NCBI RefSeq assembly: GCF_004296335.1
Contig: NZ_SGIU01000001.1
Span: 659,290 to 723,289, forward strand
Direction: 5' to 3'
Source of the DNA: Flagellimonas allohymeniacidonis
GTDB taxonomy: Bacteria; Bacteroidota; Bacteroidia; Flavobacteriales; Flavobacteriaceae
DNA length: 64,000 bases
Position 1 is the first letter of the stretch. Each line of letters opens with the position of its first letter. This document shows, piece after piece, positions 25,430 through 33,595 of this stretch. The notes beneath the pieces were generated by a model. That model worked only from the letters and a program-made list of their open reading frames with translations. It was not told the DNA's origin and made no database searches. The position numbers were made by a program, and so were the translations under genes.

Positions 25430-26038
25430 ATGAAACATACGCATCCTGAATTATATGGTCTTGTACTTGCTGGTGGGAAAAGCACCCGAATGGGTTCGGA
25501 TAAACGTCTGTTGCAGTATCACTCGGTTCCGCAGCAGAGCTATATATATCAACTTCTGGAATCCGTTTGCAAGCGCACTTTTTTAAGTATTCGGGATGAA
25601 CAGAAATCCGAGATGGAGGAGAACTTTGAAGTAATGATGGACCAAAACGAGTTTCGAGGCCCCTTCAACGGAATACTTAGTGCCCATAAAGCTTTCCCTG
25701 ATGCAGCTTGGCTGGTATTGGCCTGCGACCTTCCTCTGATTGATGAAAAAACACTTGCTCTTTTGGTTTCAAAACGAAACCCAGAAAAAATGGCAACATC
25801 CATGGCGACCAACAAAACAGGACTACCGGAACCATTGGTAACCATTTGGGAGCCTACTGGACTAAAAAAAGCCATTGCGTATTTAAAAACGGCTGAAAGC
25901 TCTTGTCCAAGAAAGTATTTGCTCAACTCCGAAATTGAGTTGGTTTTCCCTGGGAACGACGAAGTATTGTTCAATGCAAATTCTTTGGAGGATTATGAGC
26001 ATATCAAATCGAAATTGGAACCAACCCATGGCAAATAG
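25430..26038 (+). CDS. mobA: Molybdenum cofactor guanylyltransferase
   Basis: This 202-residue nucleotidyltransferase has LVLAGGKSTRMGSDK (about 12-26), the GTP-binding motif of MobA, then FRGPFNGILSAHKAFP and LVLACDLPLID. It attaches GMP to Mo-molybdopterin, giving the dinucleotide form used by DMSO-reductase family enzymes. That is notable because the operon also has a MocA-like gene (29351) and its enzyme belongs to a family that normally uses the cytosine dinucleotide or plain Moco. The last 11 bases overlap the start of the moeB-like gene. The family call is firm; whether it uses GTP cannot be proved by eye. Confidence 0.85.
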   Translation: MKHTHPELYGLVLAGGKSTRMGSDKRLLQYHSVPQQSYIYQLLESVCKRTFLSIRDEQKSEMEENFEVMMDQNEFRGPFNGILSAHKAFPDAAWLVLACDLPLIDEKTLALLVSKRNPEKMATSMATNKTGLPEPLVTIWEPTGLKKAIAYLKTAESSCPRKYLLNSEIELVFPGNDEVLFNANSLEDYEHIKSKLEPTHGK

Positions 26039-27095
26039 GTACATCCGACAAACAAACCTCCAAGATTTTGGAGAAGAAGGCCAGAAACGACTTGCCCATG
26101 CAAGGGTGCTCGTTGTTGGCTTGGGAGGCCTGGGAATACCTGTGGTTCAATATTTGAATGCTATGGGCGTGGGCACATTGGGACTTGTGGACCATGATAC
26201 GGTTGACATCCACAACTTGCAGCGTCAGGTGTTGTATTCGGAAGCGGATAGCGGACAATCCAAGTTAGGCGTAGCCTTAAAAAAACTTAGGAATCAGAAT
26301 TCAGAGACCAACCTCATTCCGCATGATACATTTCTGACCAACAAAAATGCATTGGAAATCATCAAAGAGTATGATGTAGTGGTAGATGCCACGGATAACT
26401 TTCCTACTCGATATTTAATCAACGACGCCTGTATCATTCTTAACAAACCTTTTGTATATGGGGCATTGCATGCCTTTGAGGGGCATGTGAGCGTTTTCAA
26501 TTATCGGCAAGGACCCACTTACCGCTGTCTTTACCCAGCAATGCCCGCGGGAAATGAAGTTCCCAACTGCGACGAAAATGGGGTTTTGGGAGTTGTTCCG
26601 GGAATCATTGGGTCATTGCAAGCGTTGGAAGTGGTTAAAATCATCACTGGAATTGGGGAGGTACTCTCAGGACAACTTTTGATTTTTAATGGACTCCAGC
26701 AGGACCACATCAAAATTTCATTTAACTCCAAATCGGAGAATAGAAAGATAAAAGCTTTACAGCCATCCTATGAGTCTCTTGATTGTGAGCTTGCACCCTC
26801 CATATCCAATGAGGAATTTCTGAAAATTCGCGCTTCTCAAGATTCGTTATCCATTATTGATGTTCGCACAGTTCGTGAATTTGAAAATAGTCATCTGGAA
26901 GAGGCCCATAATATTCCGTTGAATACTTTGGCACTTCCTGCAGATTTGTTTCTGGAGAACAAACCCATTTATGTCATCTGCCAATCAGGAAAACGAAGCG
27001 AGAAAGCGGTCATTGAATTGACAAAAGTCTATCCGAAACATACTTTTTACAATATCTTAGGGGGAATGAACCAAATGAGGACCCAGACCTCCTAA
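26028..27095 (+). CDS. moeB: MoeB/HesA/ThiF adenylyltransferase fused to rhodanese domain
   Basis: This 355-residue protein combines an E1-like adenylyltransferase (about 1-235) and a rhodanese domain (about 260-355). The first has the ATP-binding GLGGLG (31-36), DHDTVDIHNLQRQVLY and the adenylation Cys C181 in VPNCDENGVLG. The rhodanese active-site loop is C318-QSGKRS. The CxxC zinc pair common in E. coli MoeB is not seen. The fusion parallels eukaryotic MOCS3/Uba4, where the rhodanese domain supplies sulfur to the carrier. It would activate MoaD. The start is ATG 26028, inside the last codons of mobA; the frame is open further upstream but only in antisense-free mobA sequence. Confidence 0.88.
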   Translation: MANRYIRQTNLQDFGEEGQKRLAHARVLVVGLGGLGIPVVQYLNAMGVGTLGLVDHDTVDIHNLQRQVLYSEADSGQSKLGVALKKLRNQNSETNLIPHDTFLTNKNALEIIKEYDVVVDATDNFPTRYLINDACIILNKPFVYGALHAFEGHVSVFNYRQGPTYRCLYPAMPAGNEVPNCDENGVLGVVPGIIGSLQALEVVKIITGIGEVLSGQLLIFNGLQQDHIKISFNSKSENRKIKALQPSYESLDCELAPSISNEEFLKIRASQDSLSIIDVRTVREFENSHLEEAHNIPLNTLALPADLFLENKPIYVICQSGKRSEKAVIELTKVYPKHTFYNILGGMNQMRTQTS

Positions 27096-27123
27096 AACGC
27101 TTTGAGGCATCTTTATTTTTAGA

Positions 27124-28341
27124 ATGACTGACCCACACAACGAATTGATTCCTTTTGAAGAGGCTTTAAACCATGTTTTGGAATATTGTCAGGATTATGG
27201 GGTAGAGCAGGTAGGCCTCGGAGAATCCCTAAACCGTGTTTTGGCGGAACCTATTGAAGCCGATAGAGATTTTCCGCCCTTCGATCGCTCAACCAAAGAT
27301 GGAATTGCTGTCAACTTTAAAGGGATGCAGTTAGCAGAATCTCATTTAAAGATTCAAGGAATCGCACAGGCAGGTTCTTCTCAGATTACATTAAAGGATG
27401 ACGCTCATTGCATTGAGATTATGACGGGAGCCGTACTCCCTGAAAACTCAGATACGGTAATCATGTACGAACACCTGGAACGGAGCAATGACAATTTTAA
27501 GGTGCATAAAGCGGTAAAAAAAGGTCAAAACATTCACAGCCAAGCCAGTGATGTAGCGAAAGGGGAGATACTTCTTCCCTCAGGAACAAGAATTACAGCC
27601 TCCGAAATTGGAGTTTTGGCCTCTGTTGGGAAATCGAATATTCAAGTAAAGAAGTTACCTGAAATTGGAGTAGTAGCCACCGGAAATGAGCTGGTAGAGG
27701 TCAATGAAAAACCCCTAGCACATCAAATTCGAAAATCGAATACCTATTCCTTAACAGGATTGCTAACAGATCTGGGCATTTTATCCGAATCCTACCATTT
27801 TAAGGATGACGCGGAGTCCTTAAAAATTGAGTTGGAAGGTCTATTGCATAAAAAGGACGTTCTTTTGTTGAGTGGAGGGGTCTCCAAAGGGAAGTTTGAC
27901 TTTCTTCCGGAAACCTTTGCCAAACTTGGCGTTGAAAAAGTGTTTCACAAGGTGCTTCAACGCCCTGGGAAACCCTTTTGGTTTGGGAAACATGTAAAAA
28001 CCAATACACTGATTTTTTCATTTCCAGGAAATCCCGTATCTACCTTTGCCAATTTCCATGTATACTTCATCCCCTGGCTTAACAAAACTTTGGGATTGTC
28101 ATCAGCCCGAATTACTGTATTTTTAAAGGAATCTGTTGAAAATACTACGGGTTTGACTCTCTTTAAAGGTGTTAGGGTTCAAGTAATCAATGGCCAATTT
28201 GAAGCAGAAGTAGTCCAAACAACAGGTTCAGGGGATTTAGTTGGCCTCACAAAAATTGATGGTTTTGTACAATTGCCATCAAACACAAAACTTGAAAAGG
28301 GCACGCTTGTTCCCTTGGTGCCCACCAAAACGATTGTCTAG
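27124..28341 (+). CDS. moeA: Molybdopterin molybdotransferase
   Basis: This 405-residue MoeA protein inserts molybdenum into adenylylated molybdopterin. Landmarks are LIPFEEALNHVL at the N-terminus, ADRDFPPFDRSTKDGIAV (about 53-70) with the conserved S/T-x-x-D-G, EIMTGAVLPENSDTVIMYE, GVVATGNELVEV and LLSGGVSKGKFDFLPE, followed by PGKPFWFG and FSFPGNPVST. Domains I-IV are all present and the length is normal. The start is ATG 27124, 28 bp after moeB. The xdhC gene begins 1 bp after the stop, indicating co-transcription. A separate MogA/MoaB adenylyltransferase is not seen in the window. Confidence 0.95.
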   Translation: MTDPHNELIPFEEALNHVLEYCQDYGVEQVGLGESLNRVLAEPIEADRDFPPFDRSTKDGIAVNFKGMQLAESHLKIQGIAQAGSSQITLKDDAHCIEIMTGAVLPENSDTVIMYEHLERSNDNFKVHKAVKKGQNIHSQASDVAKGEILLPSGTRITASEIGVLASVGKSNIQVKKLPEIGVVATGNELVEVNEKPLAHQIRKSNTYSLTGLLTDLGILSESYHFKDDAESLKIELEGLLHKKDVLLLSGGVSKGKFDFLPETFAKLGVEKVFHKVLQRPGKPFWFGKHVKTNTLIFSFPGNPVSTFANFHVYFIPWLNKTLGLSSARITVFLKESVENTTGLTLFKGVRVQVINGQFEAEVVQTTGSGDLVGLTKIDGFVQLPSNTKLEKGTLVPLVPTKTIV

Positions 28342-28342
28342 C

Positions 28343-29347
28343 ATGACACATGAATTGAAGAAAATTGTTGAGCGCTACCAGCAAAGTAAAGAAAATAGAA
28401 AAGCAGTGTTGGCTTCAGTAGTTGCACTGGATGGGTCTTCATATCGGCGACCTGGTGTAAGAATGCTACTTTTTGAAGATGGTGAGATGGTAGGAGCTGT
28501 GAGTGGAGGCTGTGTTGAAAAAGAAGTTTTGAGACAAGCGAGTTCGGTTTTTACTTCCGGTGTACCAAAGGTTATGGTGTATGACGGTAGATATCGATTG
28601 GGCTGTGAGGGAATTCTTTATATTCTTTTAGAACCTTTTTCCCCGGCCGATGATTTTTTGAGCGAATTTTGGGAAGTGGTGTCTTCTCGAAAACCATATT
28701 CCATTACCTCTTATTATGTAAAAGACCATTCTGAAAACAGCAATTACGGTTCCCTTTTCGATTTCAATGGACAAGCCATTCCATTGTCTGCAAATCGCAT
28801 TGAAATTTCTGAATTATCGGTTTTTGAGCAAGAATTGAAGCCTTGCTTTCAACTGGTAATTATTGGCGCGGAACACGATGCTGTCCAATTGTGTCAGTAC
28901 GCAAATCTTACGGGATGGGAAGTTACCGTTGTGGCCAGTCCTAGGGAAGAAAAAACAAAAGAGCACTTTCCCGGAGTTCATCGCTTTTTACAATTTGAAC
29001 CGGAGGGGTTGGATTTAGCTCTTGACGAACAAACTGCTGTGATCTTGATGACACATAGTTTTGTTAAGGACTTGGGCTATCTTCTCGCTCTTCGAGAAAA
29101 AAAATGTGCTTATCTCGGACTGCTTGGACCTGCCAGGCGCCGGGAAAAATTGTTTGATGAAATTCTCGAGAGACATCCTGAAATATCCGAAGAATTTCTA
29201 GAAGGCGTCCATGGCCCAGCTGGGATTGACATCGGTGCCGAGACCCCACAGGAAATTGCCATCTCCATCCTTTCTGAAATATTGACCGTTTTCAATAAGA
29301 AGGAGCCGCAACTTCTCAAAGAAAAAACCGGCACGATTCACAGTTGA
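28343..29347 (+). CDS. xdhC: XdhC/CoxI family Moco maturation factor
   Basis: This 334-residue protein begins at ATG 28343, 1 bp after moeA. It has the XdhC N-terminal motif SVVALDGSSYRRPGVRML (about 26-43) and AVSGGCVEKEV with the conserved Cys, and a C-terminal Rossmann part (VIIGAEHDAVQL, ending with LLGPARRREKL and GPAGIDIGAETPQEIA). XdhC-type chaperones bind Moco, help its sulfuration and insert it into xanthine-dehydrogenase family enzymes. PaoD is the equivalent for E. coli PaoABC. Here the client is most likely the hydroxylase at 21386-24118, and possibly the second one at 43794. Confidence 0.9.
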   Translation: MTHELKKIVERYQQSKENRKAVLASVVALDGSSYRRPGVRMLLFEDGEMVGAVSGGCVEKEVLRQASSVFTSGVPKVMVYDGRYRLGCEGILYILLEPFSPADDFLSEFWEVVSSRKPYSITSYYVKDHSENSNYGSLFDFNGQAIPLSANRIEISELSVFEQELKPCFQLVIIGAEHDAVQLCQYANLTGWEVTVVASPREEKTKEHFPGVHRFLQFEPEGLDLALDEQTAVILMTHSFVKDLGYLLALREKKCAYLGLLGPARRREKLFDEILERHPEISEEFLEGVHGPAGIDIGAETPQEIAISILSEILTVFNKKEPQLLKEKTGTIHS

Positions 29348-29350
29348 TGT

Positions 29351-29956
29351 ATGTCAGATGCCATTCCTATTCTTATTCTGGCCGCTGGTTCTTCCTCTCG
29401 AATGGAGGGAGCAATTAAGCAGTTACTCCCATGGGGGGAAACTACCCTCTTAGGTAATGCAATAGAGCATGCAAAAGCTGTAGGCGACCAAGTCTTTGTG
29501 GTTTTGGGTGCGAATTCCGAAGAAATCCTGAAAACGCTTCCCCAAGAGGTAAATATCATTCAAAATCCAGAATGGGAATCGGGTATGGGAAGTTCCATAT
29601 CAAAAGGCATTCAGGATATTTTGGTCCAACAAAAAGAGATGGAAGGTATATTGATCATGCTGGCCGACCAACCTCTTATGGATTCTGATTTTTTGAAAAA
29701 ACTAAGGCAGCTTTATACACGGAACGGCCCTAAAATTGCCGCTGCCCAGTATAAAAACAAGTTCGGGGTCCCTGCGATTTTTCATCATTCTTTGCTTTCC
29801 GAACTCTTGGATTTGCATCAAGATTTTGGAGCAAGGCAGATTATAAATAAGTATTCGGAAGATGTTTTAGGCCTTGACCCGAAAGGGAAGGAATTTGATG
29901 TGGACACCAAAGAAAAATATACCCAACTAACGGATAAAATGAATTTTAAAATATGA
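29351..29956 (+). CDS. mocA: MocA-like molybdenum cofactor nucleotidyltransferase
   Basis: This 201-residue protein has ILILAAGSSSRMEGAIKQLLPW (first 20 of these residues are the nucleotide-binding motif), then NPEWESGMGSSISKGI, MLADQPLMD and GVPAIFHHSLL. The LAAGxSxRM-KQLLPW form and G-M-G-x-S-I/S motif fit MocA, the CTP:Mo-molybdopterin cytidylyltransferase, rather than MobA. The product, molybdopterin cytosine dinucleotide, is the form used by bacterial aldehyde-oxidase-type hydroxylases. The Met-Glu-Gly after Arg replaces the more usual Met-Gly. It begins 3 bp after xdhC and its stop overlaps the amidohydrolase start by 4 bp. Confidence 0.85.
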   Translation: MSDAIPILILAAGSSSRMEGAIKQLLPWGETTLLGNAIEHAKAVGDQVFVVLGANSEEILKTLPQEVNIIQNPEWESGMGSSISKGIQDILVQQKEMEGILIMLADQPLMDSDFLKKLRQLYTRNGPKIAAAQYKNKFGVPAIFHHSLLSELLDLHQDFGARQIINKYSEDVLGLDPKGKEFDVDTKEKYTQLTDKMNFKI

Positions 29957-31032
29957 GAATCAATACGATTACCCTAATTGCTTTTGGTCTTTGTTTAACC
30001 GCTAATGGCCAACAAATGAGTTTTGAGGAATACAACCCCAAATCCACCCTGGTGGTTCCTGAAAATCCCGTAGAACGAGCGAAGTTCACATTCATTGATG
30101 TGCACAGTCACCAATTTCGAATGGCCAACCAAGACTTATCGGAGTTGATACGACATATGGATCAAATGAATATGGGGGTTATGGTGAACCTTAGTGGAGG
30201 CTCAGGTTCAGGGCTTCAGGCGATGCTGAAAAATGTAAATGAGAATTATCCCAACAGGTTTGTAATTTTTGCCAACGTGGACTTTAGTGGGGTTGGAAAT
30301 CCGAATTGGGGCAATGAGGCCGCATCGCAACTTGAAACTGACGTTCGAAACGGGGCCAGGGGTTTAAAAATTTATAAAAGCTTGGGTCTTAGAAACCGAG
30401 ATATTGCTGGGAATCGTATCGCGGTCGATGATTCACGGCTGGATCCTGTTTGGGCAAAATGCGCGGAATTGGGAATTCCGGTTTTGATTCATTCTGCAGA
30501 CCCAAAATCGTTTTGGGATCCAATGGATGAAAACAACGAACGCTGGCTCGAATTAAAAACTAGACCCCGCAGGAAGCGCTCCGAAACCAATCCTGCACCC
30601 TGGCGACAAATTATCGATGAGCAACACCGAATGTTCAAAAAGCACCCAAACACAAAATTCATCAATGCCCACATGGGGTGGTATGCCAATAATTTGGGAA
30701 GGCTAGGGGAGTTGATGGACGAAATCCCAAATATGTATGTTGGAATTGGTGCAATTATCGCAGAGTTGGGGCGTCAACCCAAGCAAGCAAGACAGTTCTT
30801 CATTAAATATCAAGATAGAATCCTATTTGGAAAAGATAGTTGGCAGCCCTCCGAATTCCCAACTTATTTTAGGGTGTTGGAGACGGCCGATGAATACTTT
30901 CCGTATTACAAGAAATACCATGCCTTCTGGGCGATGTACGGGCTGGATTTACCAAACGAGGTACTGCGAAAAGTATACTACAAAAATGCGATGAAGTTGA
31001 TTCCGGGATTGGATACTTCCTTGTTCGAATAG
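29953..31032 (+). CDS. Exported metal-dependent amidohydrolase (Amidohydro_2 type)
   Basis: This 359-residue protein has a signal peptide (ITLIAFGLCLTANGQ, cleavage near residue 20). The TIM-barrel amidohydrolase has FIDVHSHQFR (about 49-58) as the H-x-H motif, GLKIYKSLG with a conserved Lys, PVLIHSADPKSFWDP for the third His, NAHMGW for the fourth and ILFGKDSW for the Asp. This pattern is the Amidohydro_2/TIM-barrel family, which includes decarboxylases and lactonases. It is the last gene of the molybdenum operon (ATGA overlap with mocA). It could process the substrate or product of the periplasmic hydroxylase; that is inference from position. Confidence 0.82.
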   Translation: MRINTITLIAFGLCLTANGQQMSFEEYNPKSTLVVPENPVERAKFTFIDVHSHQFRMANQDLSELIRHMDQMNMGVMVNLSGGSGSGLQAMLKNVNENYPNRFVIFANVDFSGVGNPNWGNEAASQLETDVRNGARGLKIYKSLGLRNRDIAGNRIAVDDSRLDPVWAKCAELGIPVLIHSADPKSFWDPMDENNERWLELKTRPRRKRSETNPAPWRQIIDEQHRMFKKHPNTKFINAHMGWYANNLGRLGELMDEIPNMYVGIGAIIAELGRQPKQARQFFIKYQDRILFGKDSWQPSEFPTYFRVLETADEYFPYYKKYHAFWAMYGLDLPNEVLRKVYYKNAMKLIPGLDTSLFE

Positions 31033-31036
31033 TACC

Positions 31037-31180
31037 TTATCGACCGGATGTTCTTTCCTGTGGATTGATTTCTGCAGATTCCAAATCTTGGAAAATGCCA
31101 CATGAGACCTGTTTTTTCAATAAGGATTTGGACTTCTTCCGTTTAACGAGGTTTTCGATTTCCCTGTTCAAGTATTGCAT
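31037..31180 (-). CDS. Possible small basic protein (47 residues)
   Basis: A minus-strand ATG at 31180 opens a 47-codon frame ending in TAA at 31037, 4 bp from the stop of the convergent amidohydrolase. It starts 31 bp after the GntR stop on the same strand. The product is basic in the first half (NLVKRKKSKSLLKKQ) and probably helical, with one Cys. I recognise no family, and there is no earlier in-frame start because stop codons lie just upstream. Position and tight fit between two stops favour a gene; small size and lack of homologues in view argue caution. Confidence 0.35.
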   Translation of the reverse strand: MQYLNREIENLVKRKKSKSLLKKQVSCGIFQDLESAEINPQERTSGR

Positions 31181-31211
31181 AAGAGGTTTTTTACAATAAC
31201 GGGTACAGTCT

Positions 31212-31853
31212 TTAAATATTTTGGGTAGTGTCCAATTGATTTTGAATATGTTTTAGTGCATTTACCCAATGCATTTTTAAAATTAAAGCCGCGGTCGGAA
31301 CATTGTCTTCTTCAATGGCTTCGATAACTGCCTTATGTTGTGCATCTATTTGTTCGTAAAATGAGACATCTTGTTGCAACGCTTGCTCATAAAATAACAA
31401 CCGGGTCTTTAGGTCCGTTACGATTTGAACCAAAATGGGGTTATTACAACTTTGGACCAAAATTTCATGAAATCGAAATCGCAACTGAATTCGTTCATCC
31501 AAGTTTTGCGTCACGGATGATTTTTGAAGGATATTGTTCAAATCCGCAATGGAAGAGGGCGAAAACCTGGAGTTTTCAAGTGCCATAACCTCCAATTGGG
31601 CAATGGTGTCATACAGATGTTCGGCTTCTGTCGCGCCAAGTTTTTGTACGATGAATCCCCGATTTGGTATCGCCTTTATGATTCTCGCATGTTCCAACTG
31701 GCTTAAAGCCTCTCGTATGGGCGTGACACTGATGCCTATTTTTCTTGAAAGAGCAGCCAGGTTGATGGTTTTCCCAATCTGTAGTTCCCCTTTGCCAATT
31801 TGCTTCAAGAGATGCTCTTTTACCTGATCTCTTAAAATTTGAGGTTGAATCAT
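31212..31853 (-). CDS. GntR-family transcriptional regulator, FCD (FadR) subfamily
   Basis: This 213-residue regulator has an N-terminal winged helix (about 5-68: INLAALSRKIGISVTPIREALSQLE form with PNRGFIV wing) and a helical FCD ligand domain. Metal-ligand-like residues are in FRFHEILVQ, DAQHKAVIEAIE and KMHWVNAL, the usual Asp/His pattern. I choose ATG 31853 as start because it leaves the normal 15-20 residues before the winged helix; the frame is open 27 bp further. FCD regulators sense small carboxylates. It is divergent from the trehalase gene and next to the molybdenum operon, either of which could be its target. Confidence 0.88.
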   Translation of the reverse strand: MIQPQILRDQVKEHLLKQIGKGELQIGKTINLAALSRKIGISVTPIREALSQLEHARIIKAIPNRGFIVQKLGATEAEHLYDTIAQLEVMALENSRFSPSSIADLNNILQKSSVTQNLDERIQLRFRFHEILVQSCNNPILVQIVTDLKTRLLFYEQALQQDVSFYEQIDAQHKAVIEAIEEDNVPTAALILKMHWVNALKHIQNQLDTTQNI

Positions 31854-31910
31854 GACTTGAATATACAAATCATCTGTCAATGGGTTACTTTTATATTCCC
31901 TGATTCATAT

Positions 31911-31918
31911 TATCTTTA
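31911..31918 (+). promoter_or_regulatory. Candidate -7 element TATCTTTA upstream of trehalase
   Basis: TATCTTTA, followed by G, lies 18 bp before the ATG of the trehalase gene, in the 83-bp gap to the divergent GntR gene. It matches the octamer at 16170, 47170 and 48141. Confidence 0.35.
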
Positions 31919-31936
31919 GAGCTATCCTAAAAACCA

Positions 31937-33520
31937 ATGAAAATGAAAAAGTGGTCTATCGGCCTATTGGTCGTCCTTTTCCTTCTAAGCTGCAAACAAA
32001 AAGAAGTTGTATCCGCGGATATCGCCCTGTATGAAACCCAATTTTTCAAGGACATTCAGCTTCAGGCCATTTTTAAGGATTCTAAAACCTTTGTGGATTT
32101 AGTACCTAAAGAACATGCTTCCGTCTTGGAGTCCAAGTACCTTTCCGAAAAGGACAAACCAGAATTTGACCTTGCCCAATTTGTTGCTGATAACTTCGAG
32201 GATAAATCCATGAAGGCCCTTGAATTTAAAACCGATACCACAAAAACGATGTACGAGCATATCACCTCCATGTGGGATAAACTGACACGTGGACCTGATA
32301 GTTTGATTCCGAATTCCACAAGAATCCCCTTGCCCCATAAATATGTGGTTCCAGGAGGTCGGTTTCAGGAGATCTATTATTGGGACAGTTATTTTACCCT
32401 GGAAGGATTGGTAGTGGATGGGAGAGAAGACTTGGCCAAGAATATGGTTGATAATTTTAGCTTCCTTATCGATTCCATCGGATTTATTCCCAATGGAACA
32501 CGTGATTATTACCGCTCTAGAAGCCAACCTCCTTTTTACGCCCTGATGGTGGATGCCGTTTCAAGAAATGACAGCACAGTACTTGCCAATTACCTACCAC
32601 AACTTTTGAAAGAATATAACTTTTGGATGGGCTCGGAAGGTGAACTCCAACCCAACAAAGCCAATCGACATGTTGTCCAATTGGGTTCTGGGGCAGTATT
32701 AAACCGATATTGGGATAAAGAAAATACACCCCGCCCAGAGGCGTACAAGGAAGATATCCATCTGGCAAGCGGTGCGGCCAATGATTCACTGCAAAAAACT
32801 CTTTACAATCATTTGAGATCAGGGGCAGCATCGGGATGGGATTTTAGCTCCCGCTGGTTCGGAACCAAAGGTGAATTCAATTCCACGGAAACAGCGAATA
32901 TTTTACCGGTGGATTTGAACTGTTTGTTATTCTTTCTGGAGAATACAATTTCGAAGGCGTATGACTTAAAAGGAAATCAGGAAGAAAGTGATGCTTTTGC
33001 CCAAAAGGCAAATCAAAGAAAAGAAGCTATTGAATCTCTTTTTTGGAATGAGGAAAATGGCTTCTTCCATGACTATAATTTCAGTAAGGGAGGCTTGACC
33101 AATGAGCTTTCTTTGGCGGCTGCCTTTCCGCTATACTTTGAATTGGCCTCTGCTGAGCAAGCAAACCGTGTAAAAGATGTTCTTATGGAAAAATTCTTGA
33201 AGGATGGAGGACTAGTGACCACTTTGGAACATTCAGGGCAGCAATGGGATGCCCCCAATGGATGGGCTCCGTTGCAATGGATTGCGGTTAAAGGACTTTT
33301 AAACTATGGGCATGAGGAAGAGGCTAAAGAAATTATGACTCGCTGGTTGGCGCTGAATGAAAGAGTTTACAAAAACACTGGGAAGATGATGGAGAAATAC
33401 AATGTTGAGGATCTTTCATTGCTTTCTGGTGGAGGAGAGTATGAAACCCAAGATGGGTTTGGTTGGACCAATGGTGTGGCCCTTGGATTCAAACAGATGT
33501 TAGATGACATGGAGGATTAG
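31937..33520 (+). CDS. treA: Alpha,alpha-trehalase (GH37), lipoprotein
   Basis: This 527-residue protein has a lipoprotein signal ending LFLLSC (Cys19). GH37 signatures are present: signature 1 PGGRFQEIYYWDSYFTLEG (about 137-155) and signature 2 QQWDAPNGWAPLQW (about 434-447). SGAASGWDFSSRWF holds the catalytic Asp, and DGFGWTNGVAL near the C-terminus the partner region. It hydrolyses trehalose to two glucose molecules in the periplasm. The length is normal. An alternative ATG lies 6 bp downstream of 31937. It is monocistronic, under a promoter-like TATCTTTA, with the divergent GntR regulator as a possible controller. Confidence 0.93.
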   Translation: MKMKKWSIGLLVVLFLLSCKQKEVVSADIALYETQFFKDIQLQAIFKDSKTFVDLVPKEHASVLESKYLSEKDKPEFDLAQFVADNFEDKSMKALEFKTDTTKTMYEHITSMWDKLTRGPDSLIPNSTRIPLPHKYVVPGGRFQEIYYWDSYFTLEGLVVDGREDLAKNMVDNFSFLIDSIGFIPNGTRDYYRSRSQPPFYALMVDAVSRNDSTVLANYLPQLLKEYNFWMGSEGELQPNKANRHVVQLGSGAVLNRYWDKENTPRPEAYKEDIHLASGAANDSLQKTLYNHLRSGAASGWDFSSRWFGTKGEFNSTETANILPVDLNCLLFFLENTISKAYDLKGNQEESDAFAQKANQRKEAIESLFWNEENGFFHDYNFSKGGLTNELSLAAAFPLYFELASAEQANRVKDVLMEKFLKDGGLVTTLEHSGQQWDAPNGWAPLQWIAVKGLLNYGHEEEAKEIMTRWLALNERVYKNTGKMMEKYNVEDLSLLSGGGEYETQDGFGWTNGVALGFKQMLDDMED

Positions 33521-33595
33521 GTCTTCATCTTATTTTACATAGTAAGGTTATTGCTGGAAATTCGACTCAGTTTTCATACCATCATCAATCAATAA

